Source: Hoylesella oralis ATCC 33269
GTDB taxonomy: Bacteria; Bacteroidota; Bacteroidia; Bacteroidales; Bacteroidaceae
Direction: 5' to 3'
NCBI RefSeq assembly: GCF_000185145.2
Contig: NZ_GL833119.1
Coordinates: forward strand, 434,001-498,000
DNA length: 64,000 nucleotides
The notes below the pieces were generated by a model. That model was not told the origin of the DNA, did not search any database, and saw nothing but the letters and a program-made list of their open reading frames with translations. The translations under genes were made by a program, and so were the position numbers. Shown one piece after another: positions 47,174 to 56,541 of this stretch. Position 1 is the stretch's first letter. Each line of letters starts with the position of its first letter.

Positions 47174-47704
47174 TTATAACAGCAGTTGTTTGGCAAATTC
47201 CCAAACAACAACACCCGCAGTTACCGATACATTTAGTGAGTGTTTAGTGCCTAATTGGGGTATTTCAAGGCAGCTGTCGCAGCAATCTATCACCGTTTGT
47301 TTCACGCCTTTTACCTCATTACCGAACACTACGGCGTATTTCTTCGCACGATTTAACCGTAATGTCTGTAACTTAACGGAGCCTTCGGCTTGCTCTACGG
47401 CATAACAAAAATAACCCTCCAGTCTTAGTTGCCGTATTGCTTTTTCGGTCTGCGAAAAATATTTCCACTCTACACTGTTTTCACCTCCAAGTGCTGTTTT
47501 ATGTATTTCGGCACTGGGAGGCGTAGCCGTAATGCCGCAAAGGTATACGGCTTCCACGCGAAAAGCATCGCAGGAGCGGAACACAGAGCCTACATTATGG
47601 AGCGAACGCACATCATCGAGCACAACAACGAGCGGCAACTTCGGGGCTTCTTTGAACTCTTCCACCGTGAGGCGGTGCATCTCTATGGTCTTCAGTTTGC
47701 GCAT
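47174..47704 (-). CDS. TrmH/SpoU-family RNA 2'-O-methyltransferase
   Basis: A 176-residue SPOUT methyltransferase that transfers a methyl group from SAM to a ribose 2'-OH of tRNA or rRNA. All three family motifs are visible: NVGSVFRSCDAF (motif 1), VFGNEVKGV (motif 2) and LEIPQLGTKHSLNVSVTAGV (motif 3, knot). The short length, without an added N-terminal RNA-binding domain, resembles TrmL/TrmH-like proteins. It starts 9 bases after the sufE stop, so the two are cotranscribed. The exact RNA target cannot be told. Confidence 0.92.
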   Translation of the reverse strand: MRKLKTIEMHRLTVEEFKEAPKLPLVVVLDDVRSLHNVGSVFRSCDAFRVEAVYLCGITATPPSAEIHKTALGGENSVEWKYFSQTEKAIRQLRLEGYFCYAVEQAEGSVKLQTLRLNRAKKYAVVFGNEVKGVKQTVIDCCDSCLEIPQLGTKHSLNVSVTAGVVVWEFAKQLLL

Positions 47705-47713
47705 ATCAGCAGC

Positions 47714-48151
47714 TTATTCAACATCCTGTTCGCTTTCTTTCGTCTTGTATGCCAGCGCATACAAGCGTACCTGTTTCACCATAGCAAGCAATCCGTTGCT
47801 GCGAGTAGGCGAAAGATGGTCTTTCAATCCTATCTTATCGATGAAATAGAGGTCGGCATCGAGGATTTCCTGTGGTGTATGATTGTTGATTACCCGTATA
47901 AGCAAAGCAATGATACCTTTTACTATAAGGGCATCACTATCGGCAGTAAACACGAGTTTACCGTCTATATAATCGCACTGGAGCCACACCCGACTCTGAC
48001 ATCCGTCAATAAGATTAGACTCGGTTTTATACTTTTCATTCAATACATCGAGCTCATTACCCAAATCGATGAGCATTTGATATTTGTCCATCCAGTCGGT
48101 AAACTCCGAAAACTCTTCTATTATCTCGTCTTGCAGTTCGTTTATTGTCAT
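47714..48151 (-). CDS. sufE: SufE-family sulfur acceptor
   Basis: A 145-residue protein that accepts persulfide sulfur from the cysteine desulfurase SufS for iron-sulfur cluster assembly. The active Cys lies in NLIDGCQSRVWL. The start at 48151 (MTINELQDEI) is preferred over an ATG at 48178 because the family normally begins with this helix. It is followed at 9 bases by the methyltransferase gene. No other suf gene is nearby. Confidence 0.9.
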   Translation of the reverse strand: MTINELQDEIIEEFSEFTDWMDKYQMLIDLGNELDVLNEKYKTESNLIDGCQSRVWLQCDYIDGKLVFTADSDALIVKGIIALLIRVINNHTPQEILDADLYFIDKIGLKDHLSPTRSNGLLAMVKQVRLYALAYKTKESEQDVE

Positions 48152-48240
48152 AATAGGTGATTGGTTTATCTGAATCATAATGCCACTCTGCCAGCCATAA
48201 ATGCACTGCCTATGCCCGACAGAGTGCCTGAATATTTTCG

Positions 48241-49503
48241 CTAAGAACCGGCGGCGGCGGTTTTCACCAGTTTGAATACCTTATCGTTAGGCCTTACCTT
48301 TGCAGGCACGGGCAGCGATATACGCCAGCCCTTTTGAGCTCTGTCTACGGTATGCAGGTCGTATCGTATCTCTTCAGCATCGAGATACATCACGCCGGTA
48401 GTAGGTCCGGTGATTAAAAGATGTTCGCCTAAGTTTATTTCAGAGGCTTCTACTGCAATTTCAGCTACGCTCAATTTAGAAAAGAACTTCACTACTTTGC
48501 CTACAAGCACCTTCTTTTCGGTGGCTACAGAGCCATAATGTTTGTTCCATTCGCCCAGCTTCTGCCCCTGATAATAGCCATCCCAAAAGCCTCGGTTGAA
48601 TACCTTGGCCAATCGTTCATCCCATCCATCTTTCTTATCTTCGGTAAACGTGCCTTCGAGAACGCTCCTTATAGCCTCACGATAGCATCTGACAACGGTG
48701 TAAACATATTCGGGGCCACGCGCTCTACCCTCTATCTTGAACACCCGCACGCCTGCTTTCATCATCTTATCGATGAAACGTACCGTTTTCAGGTCTTTCG
48801 GACTCATAATGTATTTATTGTCTACTTCGAGTTCGGTACCCGTCTCTTTGTCGGTTACGATATACGAACGGCGACAGAGCTGCATGCATTCGCCGCGGTT
48901 GGCCGAACGGGCCGTATTGTCGAGACTTAGGTAACACTTGCCCGAAACGGCCATACAAAGGGCTCCGTGGCAGAACATTTCAATGCGGATAAGGGCTCCT
49001 TTCGGCCCTACAATGTGCTGCTCTACGATTTGTCGGTATATTTCAGCCACCTGATCCATATTGAGTTCGCGCGCCAGCACTACTACATCGGCAAAACGGG
49101 CATAAAATTTAAGCGCATCGATATTCGATATATTAAGCTGAGTGCTAAGGTGTACTTCCACTCCTATGCTGTTACAATAGGTCATTACCGCCACATCCGA
49201 AGCGATAACCGCCGTAATTTCGGCCTCTTTTGCAGCCTCCACAATGCGGTGCATCGTATCAATATCCTCGCCATAGATTACGGTATTCACAGTGAGATAT
49301 GTCTTTATGCCGTGCTCCTTGCACGTAAGAGCTATTTCGCGCAGGTCGTCTATCGTGAAATGATTGGCCGAATGAGAACGCATATTAAGCTGTCCGATGC
49401 CGAAATACACAGAATTTGCACCGGCTTGTATGGCTGCCGAAAGACTCTCGCGTGAGCCTACAGGCGCCATAATCTCGTATTCATTGATGTTTTGTTCTAT
49501 CAT
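48241..49503 (-). CDS. U32-family peptidase-like protein (TrhP/RlhA type)
   Basis: A 420-residue member of the U32 family, annotated as collagenase-like; E. coli relatives TrhP (YegQ) and RlhA hydroxylate tRNA or 23S rRNA. Seen: MAPVGSRESLSAAIQAGANSVYFG, the signature EMFCHGALCMAVSGKCYLS and NRGECMQLCRR, whose Cys residues form the family's iron-sulfur-like cluster set. The C-terminal OB-like domain runs from about 330. An RNA-modification role is more likely than proteolysis (inference from the family). It heads a minus-strand group with sufE and trmH-type genes. Confidence 0.88.
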   Translation of the reverse strand: MIEQNINEYEIMAPVGSRESLSAAIQAGANSVYFGIGQLNMRSHSANHFTIDDLREIALTCKEHGIKTYLTVNTVIYGEDIDTMHRIVEAAKEAEITAVIASDVAVMTYCNSIGVEVHLSTQLNISNIDALKFYARFADVVVLARELNMDQVAEIYRQIVEQHIVGPKGALIRIEMFCHGALCMAVSGKCYLSLDNTARSANRGECMQLCRRSYIVTDKETGTELEVDNKYIMSPKDLKTVRFIDKMMKAGVRVFKIEGRARGPEYVYTVVRCYREAIRSVLEGTFTEDKKDGWDERLAKVFNRGFWDGYYQGQKLGEWNKHYGSVATEKKVLVGKVVKFFSKLSVAEIAVEASEINLGEHLLITGPTTGVMYLDAEEIRYDLHTVDRAQKGWRISLPVPAKVRPNDKVFKLVKTAAAGS

Positions 49504-49690
49504 TAAAACTGTTTATTTTTCAAGAAATCGATCAATGTAAATGATGGATAACCTCGGAAAAACTTGATTTGAATGAGTATATAAAGGCGACGGCGAGCCG
49601 GAATTATCCGCAGATAATATTTTTTAAGAATGGTAACTACACGCATTCAATGCAACTTGCAAAGCCGGATAACCGTCATTTCAACGGTTG

Positions 49691-49721
49691 CAAAGATACT
49701 GCAAATTAAGATAAATGCAAA
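49691..49721 (-). promoter_or_regulatory. Consensus promoter of the U32 gene with a long leader
   Basis: On the minus strand: TTTG at 49721-49718, a 19-base spacer and TATCTTTG at 49698-49691. The expected start is near 49684, so the leader is about 180 bases. The leader contains a small ATTATC/GATAAT hairpin. Confidence 0.7.
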
Positions 49722-49829
49722 ATTTTTAGGCTGGAAAAGACTATAGATAACTGTACCATTCCTTGCTGAAGAATTGATTATTCATTTAAAAATATTCCGG
49801 AAACCTTAAATTCTATTTGTATTTTTTTG

Positions 49830-49837
49830 TAAATTTG
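49830..49837 (+). promoter_or_regulatory. -7 box of the ECF sigma gene
   Basis: TAAATTTG is an exact TAnnTTTG match 32 bases before the ATG at 49869. The only TTTG upstream is spaced 10 bases, too close for a -33 box. Confidence 0.5.
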
Positions 49838-49868
49838 CAAAGTATATTCATACATTATTCTTCTGATA

Positions 49869-50438
49869 ATGCTGAACGTTGATACAGAAAAACTCTTGAT
49901 ATCGGCACTTATCAACGGCGATGAACAAGCGTTCGACATGGTCTTTGTAAACTATTTCCCAAAGATCAAAAGTTTCGTAACCGCATTCTGTGGCGATGAA
50001 GATGTGGCAGAGAATATTGCTCAAGACTTGTTCATGAACCTTTGGATTAAACGGGAAACGCTGGTAGAGATAGAGAACTTGAAGTCTTACATGTTTGCCA
50101 TTGCCCGCAATGCTGCCTATCATTACCTGCAAAATACGGTAAGGTATAGCCATACTACAGCCTTCGACGAGCACATAAAGGATGAGTCGGCATCAGCAAT
50201 AGATATTCTTTATCGCGATGAACTCGAAAAAATGATTCATCAGGAGATGGAAAAAATGCCGGAACAACGGCGCCGTATTTTTGAGATGAGCCGCATAGAA
50301 GGGCTCTCGAATACGGATATTGCGAAGAAACTCGATATCAGTAAACGGACCGTTGAGACGCATATATCGCTCGCCTTGGCAGATTTACGCAAAATATTAC
50401 CTACAATTATCCTTTTAATTCTTTTTAACAAGATGTGA
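49869..50438 (+). CDS. ECF-family RNA polymerase sigma factor
   Basis: A 189-residue sigma factor of the FecI/RpoE type. Region 2 spans about residues 18-87 (DEQAFDMVFVNYF, AENIAQDLFMNLW, YMFAIARNAAYHYL). Region 4 spans about 120-175 (PEQRRRIFEMSRIEGLSNTDIAKKLDISKRTVETHI). It is followed by an anti-sigma gene and an STN-bearing SusC, the standard trans-envelope signalling trio, so it should activate this PUL when the transporter binds its glycan. The hydrophobic end (TIILLILF) is common in this group. Confidence 0.95.
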   Translation: MLNVDTEKLLISALINGDEQAFDMVFVNYFPKIKSFVTAFCGDEDVAENIAQDLFMNLWIKRETLVEIENLKSYMFAIARNAAYHYLQNTVRYSHTTAFDEHIKDESASAIDILYRDELEKMIHQEMEKMPEQRRRIFEMSRIEGLSNTDIAKKLDISKRTVETHISLALADLRKILPTIILLILFNKM

Positions 50439-50488
50439 TTACGTGTATCTTTTCTTTTTCTACTCTATTATATGAAAAGGAAAAGATC

Positions 50489-51496
50489 ATGAATAACAAA
50501 ACTGCATATAGAATTATACGCGACTTTATTGACGGCATCATTCCTATCCGATATCGCAATGTAGTAGCACGATGGATTGCATCTGACCGGAATATGGAGG
50601 AAAAAGACGCCGCTATGAAGACAATATGGGAACAGACGGAAGGTGATAATTCGGCGGTTAACAAATCGCTTATTACGTTTCGATGCAACCGTGATGACTA
50701 TGAAGACAGCCTGAGGTATAAACGTACAATACGCATGATTTTACGCTATGCTGCCATACTCGCATTGCCACTCCTTACGGGAGCATTGGTTTGGCACTAT
50801 ACTTCTTCACATTATTATATAGCAAGCGAGATGGTTGAACTTTATGTGCCCGAAGGCAAAACCGACAGTCTGGTGCTTTCAGACGGTACGATTGTAACCG
50901 CTAATGGAGGTTCCACATTTCTTTACCCACGGGAATTTAATCGTAAAAACGGCCATCGTAACGTATATTTGCAAGGCGAAGCGCACTTCAATGTAGCCAA
51001 AGATACCGACAAACCTTTTATTGTTAATATAGGAAAACTGAAAGTGCAAGTACACGGCACGCAATTCAATGTAAAAGCATATCCCAACAACAGGCACATT
51101 ATTACTACCCTTGAGGAAGGACAGGTAAGCGTCTATGACTCTAAATCGGCCACTACTCTCGCTCCTAACGAGCAGGCAGACTATGACAAAGTGAGCGGAC
51201 TACTAACAAAAAACCATGTAGATGCAGCAAGATTTAATGGTTGGACAGCCGGCAATTTGTTCTTCGATCAACAGAAACTTGATGAAATTCTCACCGATTT
51301 GGAGCACAAATATAATGTGAAGTTCCGTATAGATCCATCCGTAGACTTAGAACATCGTTATACCATGAACTTTAAATATACCGAAACTATAGATGATGTA
51401 CTCAAGGTTATATCCAAGTTATCTAAAGGATTAAGATATTACAAACAAGGTCAAATCATTAAACTCTATCAAGAGAGAAAGGAGTTATCACACTGA
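50489..51496 (+). CDS. FecR-family anti-sigma factor
   Basis: A 335-residue inner-membrane regulator. The ATG at 50489 (MNNKTAYRII) is preferred to an upstream GTG at 50435. Parts: a cytoplasmic helical sigma-binding region (1-80), one membrane segment (about 85-103, YAAILALPLLTGALVW), a periplasmic FecR domain (about 115-215, VPEGKTDSLVLSDGTIV, GEAHFNVAKDTDKPF) and a C-terminal DUF4974 domain (about 262-330, FDQQKLDEILTDLE) that contacts the STN domain of SusC. It holds the ECF factor inactive until signalled. Confidence 0.95.
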   Translation: MNNKTAYRIIRDFIDGIIPIRYRNVVARWIASDRNMEEKDAAMKTIWEQTEGDNSAVNKSLITFRCNRDDYEDSLRYKRTIRMILRYAAILALPLLTGALVWHYTSSHYYIASEMVELYVPEGKTDSLVLSDGTIVTANGGSTFLYPREFNRKNGHRNVYLQGEAHFNVAKDTDKPFIVNIGKLKVQVHGTQFNVKAYPNNRHIITTLEEGQVSVYDSKSATTLAPNEQADYDKVSGLLTKNHVDAARFNGWTAGNLFFDQQKLDEILTDLEHKYNVKFRIDPSVDLEHRYTMNFKYTETIDDVLKVISKLSKGLRYYKQGQIIKLYQERKELSH

Positions 51497-51585
51497 AAAA
51501 AGGATGTCTACGCATCTGAAATCGAAAATCTATTCTACTAACCTACACCCCACTAAGCAATCATGTAAATCATTAAAATCTACTC

Positions 51586-54500
51586 ATGAAACAATATCTA
51601 ACAACATTTTATAATACCATCATGTGCAAAAGGGGCATAACAATCGTTGTCCTTGCACTGTTGGTATCTGTGACAGTGCCTGCACAGACAATCAAACTGA
51701 CAAGTACCAAGGCAACAATGCATACCTTGATACAGGCTATAGAGAAGCAGACGAACATGTCGGTGGACTATAGTCAAAACACAATCGACCTAAATAAAAC
51801 CGTAAACGTAAGTTCCAATTCACTCTCATTGCAAAACCTGCTTGCACAGATGTTGCGGGGTACAGGACTCAACTACAACATCTCGAATCGCCATATCATC
51901 ATTACTCACAACGTAAATAAAGTGCAACAAGGCAATAATACTCATAAAAAAGAAGTTAAAGGCCGTGTTGTAGATGCATCGGGCGAGCCTTTGATCGGCG
52001 TAAGTGTAAAAGTGAAAGGTACTAACAATGCTACAGTAACCGATATCGATGGCAATTATTCAATCAATGCCAATGGCAACGATGTGCTGGAGTTCTCTTA
52101 TGTAGGTTTCACTCCGAAAGAGGTTAAAGCAAACAGCAATAATATTGATGTATCGATGAGTGAAGATTCGAAAGAATTGACAGAGGTTGTCGTGACGGCT
52201 CTCGGTATTAAACGCGAGCAGAAGGCATTAAGTTACAATGTGCAACAAATAAAAGGCGACGATCTTTCTACCAATAAAGACGCTAACTTTATCAACTCTT
52301 TAAACGGTAAAGTTGCAGGTGTTAACATCAACGCTTCCTCATCTGGTGCCGGTGGAGCATCCAAAGTAGTGATGCGTGGTGCCCGTTCAATAGGCCAATC
52401 AAGTAATGTTCTTTATGTTATTGATGGTGTCCCAATGTACAATACCGGCGGTGAAGGTGACTCCGAGTTCGGTTCTAACGGTACTTCGGAAGGCATTGCC
52501 GATATCAATCCCGAAGATATTGAGTCGATGTCTGTACTGACCGGTGCAGCGGCAGCGGCACTCTATGGTGAAAAGGCGTCCAATGGAGCCATCGTTATCA
52601 CTACTAAAAAAGGTAGTATAGGGCGCACCGTATTCACGATATCACAATCAACAGAATTCTCAACAGCATTTCGTATGCCCGAATTTCAGAACAGATACGG
52701 CACAGGTTCTATGCTCCGAAATACAGGAGCAGACTCATATAGTTGGGGAAAACTACTAAACGAAGCCAACTACAGGGGATATGATCCGGCTAAAAACTAT
52801 CTGAAGACGGGCATTATGACTACAGAATCTTTCACACTTTCTACCGGAACAGAGAAAAATCAGACATTCTTTTCTGCAAGTGCACTGAACTCCGGAGGCA
52901 TTATTCCCAATAATAAATACAACCGATATAACTTCACTGTACGCAATACAACAAGTATGTTGAATGATCGTATGACACTTGATATAGGAGCAAGTTATAT
53001 TATTCAGAACGATCGCAATATGACCAATCAGGGCGTATATGCCAATCCTTTGGTGACAGCTTACCTATATCCACGCGGTAATGACTATAATGACATGGCG
53101 ATGTTCGAACGTTGGAACACGCAACGTCGTATATATGTACAGAATTGGAACGACTTGATCAGCGAACTTGTAGGGCAAAATCCTTACTGGATCAATTATC
53201 GTAACCAACGTACAAATAAGAAATACCGCTACATGATGAATGCCGGATTAAGCTATAAAGTAACGGATTGGTTAAACGTGGCAGCACGTATTCGTATCGA
53301 TAATGCCAACAATACTTACGAACAGAAGTATTATGGAACAACCAATACAACCCTGACAGACGGCTCACTGAACGGCTATTACGGCATAAGCAAAACCAAT
53401 GACAAGCAAACTTACGGTGACGTATTGGCAACAGTTCATAAAAATTTCTTCGATGAACGCCTCTCTCTGAATGCCAATATAGGCGCTTCTCTCTCTGATC
53501 TTAAGTCGAACTCATTGGGAGATTCGGGGCCTATACGCGAAGATTTAATTCCAAATGTCTTTACTACGACACAGATCGATGCAGCACGTTTGAAGCCCGG
53601 ACAGTCAGGATACCATGAACAAACGAAGTCTCTTTTTGGGAGTTTGGAGTTAGGTTGGGCAAGTCAATACTATCTAACGCTAACAGCTCGCAACGATTGG
53701 CCTTCTATGTTGGCCGGTCCTCACTCGGATAAATCTTCATTTTTCTATCCTTCGGTGGGTGCTTCATGGATTATCTCGGAAACTTTCAAATTACCTAAAG
53801 CGATCAATTACCTAAAGGTACGCGGCTCTTTTGCATCGGTAGGTCTTTCATTTCCGCGCAATATTGCCAACCCGAAATACCCATGGAACAGCAATCTAAA
53901 GCAATGGAGTTCGCAGACTCTCTATCCTATGTATACTTTAAAACCCGAACGCACGGACTCTTGGGAGGTTGGTTTGCAGACACGTCTGTTCAAACATTTC
54001 AACTTAGATGTTACTCTATATTCTACAAAGACGTATAATCAAACCTTCAACCCCGATATTTCAGTATCTTCAGGTTATAGTGCTATATACATACAAACGG
54101 GTAACGTAAGCAACAAAGGTATTGAATTGGCACTCGGTTACAACAATACATGGGGCGACTTCTCATGGTCTTCCAACTATACGTTCAGTGCCAACAAGAA
54201 TAAAATCAATGAATTGGTACGCAATTATGTACACCCGGAAACGGGCGCAATTATCAATAAAGACCGTCTTGATGTAGGGGGATTGGGCTCAGCCCACTTC
54301 ATTTTAAAAGAAGGAGGTTCACTGGGCGACCTTTATTCATTGGTAGATATAATGCGCGACAGCCAAGGAAAAGTATATAAGAATACGAATGTAAAAGACA
54401 TTAAGTTAGGTTCAGTATTCCCAAAGTGTAATATGGCGCTACGTAACGATTTTGCATGGAAGGGTTTGAACTTTGGTTTCCTACTATCGGCACGCTTCGG

Positions 54501-54918
54501 TGGTATTGCTTACTCGGCAACACAAGCCCATCTTGACAACTATGGAGTATCGGAAGCTACTGCAAAAGCTCGCGATTTAGGATATGTTTCTATCAACGGA
54601 GGCGACAATTATGTGAACCCGGAAGTATGGTATTCTACAATTGGAGCAAGCGACGGTATTCCGCAATTCTACACATATAGTGCAACAAACATACGCTTAC
54701 AGGAGGCTACCATTGGCTATACGTTCAAAAAGAACTTATTTTTCGGCATAGGAGACCTCACGGTTTCGCTCATCGGACGTAACCTTTGGATGATTTATTG
54801 TAAAGCTCCTTTCGATCCTGAAACTACTGCTACCACAGGTAACTACTATCAGGGAATAGACAGATTTATGACACCAAGTACCAGAAATCTTGGTTTCAAT
54901 ATCAAACTTAAATTCTAA
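51586..54918 (+). CDS. SusC-like TonB-dependent transducer with STN domain (PUL 3)
   Basis: A 1110-residue outer-membrane transporter and signal sensor. Signal peptide to about residue 33; STN domain (about 37-105, IKLTSTKATMHTLIQAIEKQ); carboxypeptidase-D-like domain (about 124-205, VKGRVVDASGEPLIGVSV); LTEVVVTALGIKREQKAL; plug (VVMRGARSIG, NVLYVIDGVPMY); barrel ending FNIKLKF. The STN domain explains the sigma/anti-sigma pair upstream. The 89-base gap before it may hold a separate promoter. SusD follows at 11 bases. Confidence 0.96.
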   Translation: MKQYLTTFYNTIMCKRGITIVVLALLVSVTVPAQTIKLTSTKATMHTLIQAIEKQTNMSVDYSQNTIDLNKTVNVSSNSLSLQNLLAQMLRGTGLNYNISNRHIIITHNVNKVQQGNNTHKKEVKGRVVDASGEPLIGVSVKVKGTNNATVTDIDGNYSINANGNDVLEFSYVGFTPKEVKANSNNIDVSMSEDSKELTEVVVTALGIKREQKALSYNVQQIKGDDLSTNKDANFINSLNGKVAGVNINASSSGAGGASKVVMRGARSIGQSSNVLYVIDGVPMYNTGGEGDSEFGSNGTSEGIADINPEDIESMSVLTGAAAAALYGEKASNGAIVITTKKGSIGRTVFTISQSTEFSTAFRMPEFQNRYGTGSMLRNTGADSYSWGKLLNEANYRGYDPAKNYLKTGIMTTESFTLSTGTEKNQTFFSASALNSGGIIPNNKYNRYNFTVRNTTSMLNDRMTLDIGASYIIQNDRNMTNQGVYANPLVTAYLYPRGNDYNDMAMFERWNTQRRIYVQNWNDLISELVGQNPYWINYRNQRTNKKYRYMMNAGLSYKVTDWLNVAARIRIDNANNTYEQKYYGTTNTTLTDGSLNGYYGISKTNDKQTYGDVLATVHKNFFDERLSLNANIGASLSDLKSNSLGDSGPIREDLIPNVFTTTQIDAARLKPGQSGYHEQTKSLFGSLELGWASQYYLTLTARNDWPSMLAGPHSDKSSFFYPSVGASWIISETFKLPKAINYLKVRGSFASVGLSFPRNIANPKYPWNSNLKQWSSQTLYPMYTLKPERTDSWEVGLQTRLFKHFNLDVTLYSTKTYNQTFNPDISVSSGYSAIYIQTGNVSNKGIELALGYNNTWGDFSWSSNYTFSANKNKINELVRNYVHPETGAIINKDRLDVGGLGSAHFILKEGGSLGDLYSLVDIMRDSQGKVYKNTNVKDIKLGSVFPKCNMALRNDFAWKGLNFGFLLSARFGGIAYSATQAHLDNYGVSEATAKARDLGYVSINGGDNYVNPEVWYSTIGASDGIPQFYTYSATNIRLQEATIGYTFKKNLFFGIGDLTVSLIGRNLWMIYCKAPFDPETTATTGNYYQGIDRFMTPSTRNLGFNIKLKF

Positions 54919-54929
54919 ATTCGAAATCT

Positions 54930-56495
54930 ATGAAACAGTATAAAAACATTATATTGTCAACAGTATCGGCCGGACTTCTATTAGGAGTTACGAGTTGTAC
55001 CAACAGTTATGAGCAATATAACCAAGACGAATATGCCGTAAGCAGAGAAGAAATGCAGCGAGATGCTTACTCTTTGAGCTCTGCCATGCTGAACCTTGAG
55101 GGCTGGGTAATACCTACAGATGTCAATACCAACCAGTTTACCGAATGTTTGTGTGGCGGTTCGTACGGCGGATACATAGCTGATTCTAATTCAGGTTTCT
55201 CGGGTAAGAACTTCGCACAGTACAGTCCGGAGAACGGATGGAGCCGTGTATTGTTCAAAGATATCATTCCTAAAATGTTCATTTACAGCAACGAGGTAGA
55301 TAAAGTAACGAATGAAGCTGTTCCTCGTGCCGTGGCCAAAATCATTAAAGTGGCAGGCATGCATCGCGTAACAGACGCTTACGGACCTATACCTTATTCT
55401 AAAGTCGGTCTTAACGGGGAGATAACGGCTCCTTACGACTCGCAGGAAGATGTCTATAACCTAATGTTCGAACAACTTAACAATGCCATTACTGCATTGA
55501 CTTCCAATCGTACAGCAGACTTCAGTGCCAAAGCCGACAAGGTATATAACGGCAATGTGGAGCATTGGATCAAGTTCGCAAACTCATTGAAACTACGCTT
55601 GGCCATGCGCATCTCGAAGGTTGCACCCGCCAAGGCACAACAAATGGCAGAAGAAGCTGTGAAGCATGAAATCGGTGTAATGACTTCCAATGCAGATAAT
55701 GCAGCACTTACACTTTCGAGCACCAATCCGTTTAGGGTGATTATGTATGAGTACAACGGGGGCGACTCCCGTATCAGTGCAGATATCACTACTTATATGA
55801 ACGGTTACAACGATCCGCGAAGAGATGCGATATTCACAAAATCTACCTTTACAAGAAGCGGTATCACTAATGGGTATTTCGGCATACGCAACGGTATTCA
55901 GATACCCGACGGAGCCACTGCACATGCCTATTCTAACTACAATGTAAATACTGATACGAAGATACTTTGGATGAATGCCGCCGAAGTTTCGTTCCTCTGT
56001 GCCGAAGGGGCATTGCGCGGATGGAACATGGGCAAGACTGCCAAGCACTTCTATGAGCAGGGCATACGCCTTTCGTTCGAACAATGGGGCGTGTCTGGTG
56101 CCGACACCTATATAGCCAATACCACGGCAACACCGGCACAATACACCGATCCTATGGGCACCAATTCCTATAACGGACAGCCGTCGACCATCACGATTGC
56201 TTGGGATGATGCTGCTTCTATGAGTACCAATTTAGAGCGTATTATCACGCAAAAATGGCTGGCTAACTTCCCATTAGGGCAAGAATCTTGGTCTGAATAC
56301 CGTCGCACAGGGTATCCGAAATTTATGCCTGTCGTTGTTAACAATAGCGGTGGAATCGTTAACTCCAACCGTGGAGCACGCCGACTTGCCTACCCTCAGG
56401 AAGAGCGCACCAACAACTACGAGAATTACAATGCGGCTCTAAGCCTCTTAGGAGGTACAGATAACATGGCTACAGATGTATGGTGGGCACGATAG
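54930..56495 (+). CDS. SusD-like_2 family lipoprotein (PUL 3)
   Basis: A 521-residue surface lipoprotein (lipobox Cys23, LGVTSCTNS). SusD-like_2 features: KFANSLKLRLAMRISKV, MNAAEVSFLCAEGALRGW and ITQKWLANFPLGQESWSEYRRTGYPKF. It caps the SusC barrel. The GH18 endoglycosidase of the same operon suggests that its ligand is an N-glycan-type oligosaccharide. Its closest homolog in the window is the SusD at 17031. Confidence 0.95.
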   Translation: MKQYKNIILSTVSAGLLLGVTSCTNSYEQYNQDEYAVSREEMQRDAYSLSSAMLNLEGWVIPTDVNTNQFTECLCGGSYGGYIADSNSGFSGKNFAQYSPENGWSRVLFKDIIPKMFIYSNEVDKVTNEAVPRAVAKIIKVAGMHRVTDAYGPIPYSKVGLNGEITAPYDSQEDVYNLMFEQLNNAITALTSNRTADFSAKADKVYNGNVEHWIKFANSLKLRLAMRISKVAPAKAQQMAEEAVKHEIGVMTSNADNAALTLSSTNPFRVIMYEYNGGDSRISADITTYMNGYNDPRRDAIFTKSTFTRSGITNGYFGIRNGIQIPDGATAHAYSNYNVNTDTKILWMNAAEVSFLCAEGALRGWNMGKTAKHFYEQGIRLSFEQWGVSGADTYIANTTATPAQYTDPMGTNSYNGQPSTITIAWDDAASMSTNLERIITQKWLANFPLGQESWSEYRRTGYPKFMPVVVNNSGGIVNSNRGARRLAYPQEERTNNYENYNAALSLLGGTDNMATDVWWAR

Positions 56496-56541
56496 ATAGC
56501 TATTATATTACAGAAAAACAAAATAAGATAAAAACACAGTT

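Noticed and set aside
47429..48160. A 243-codon plus-strand frame across trmH-type and sufE genes
   Set aside because: It spans two recognisable genes on the opposite strand and has no features of its own.
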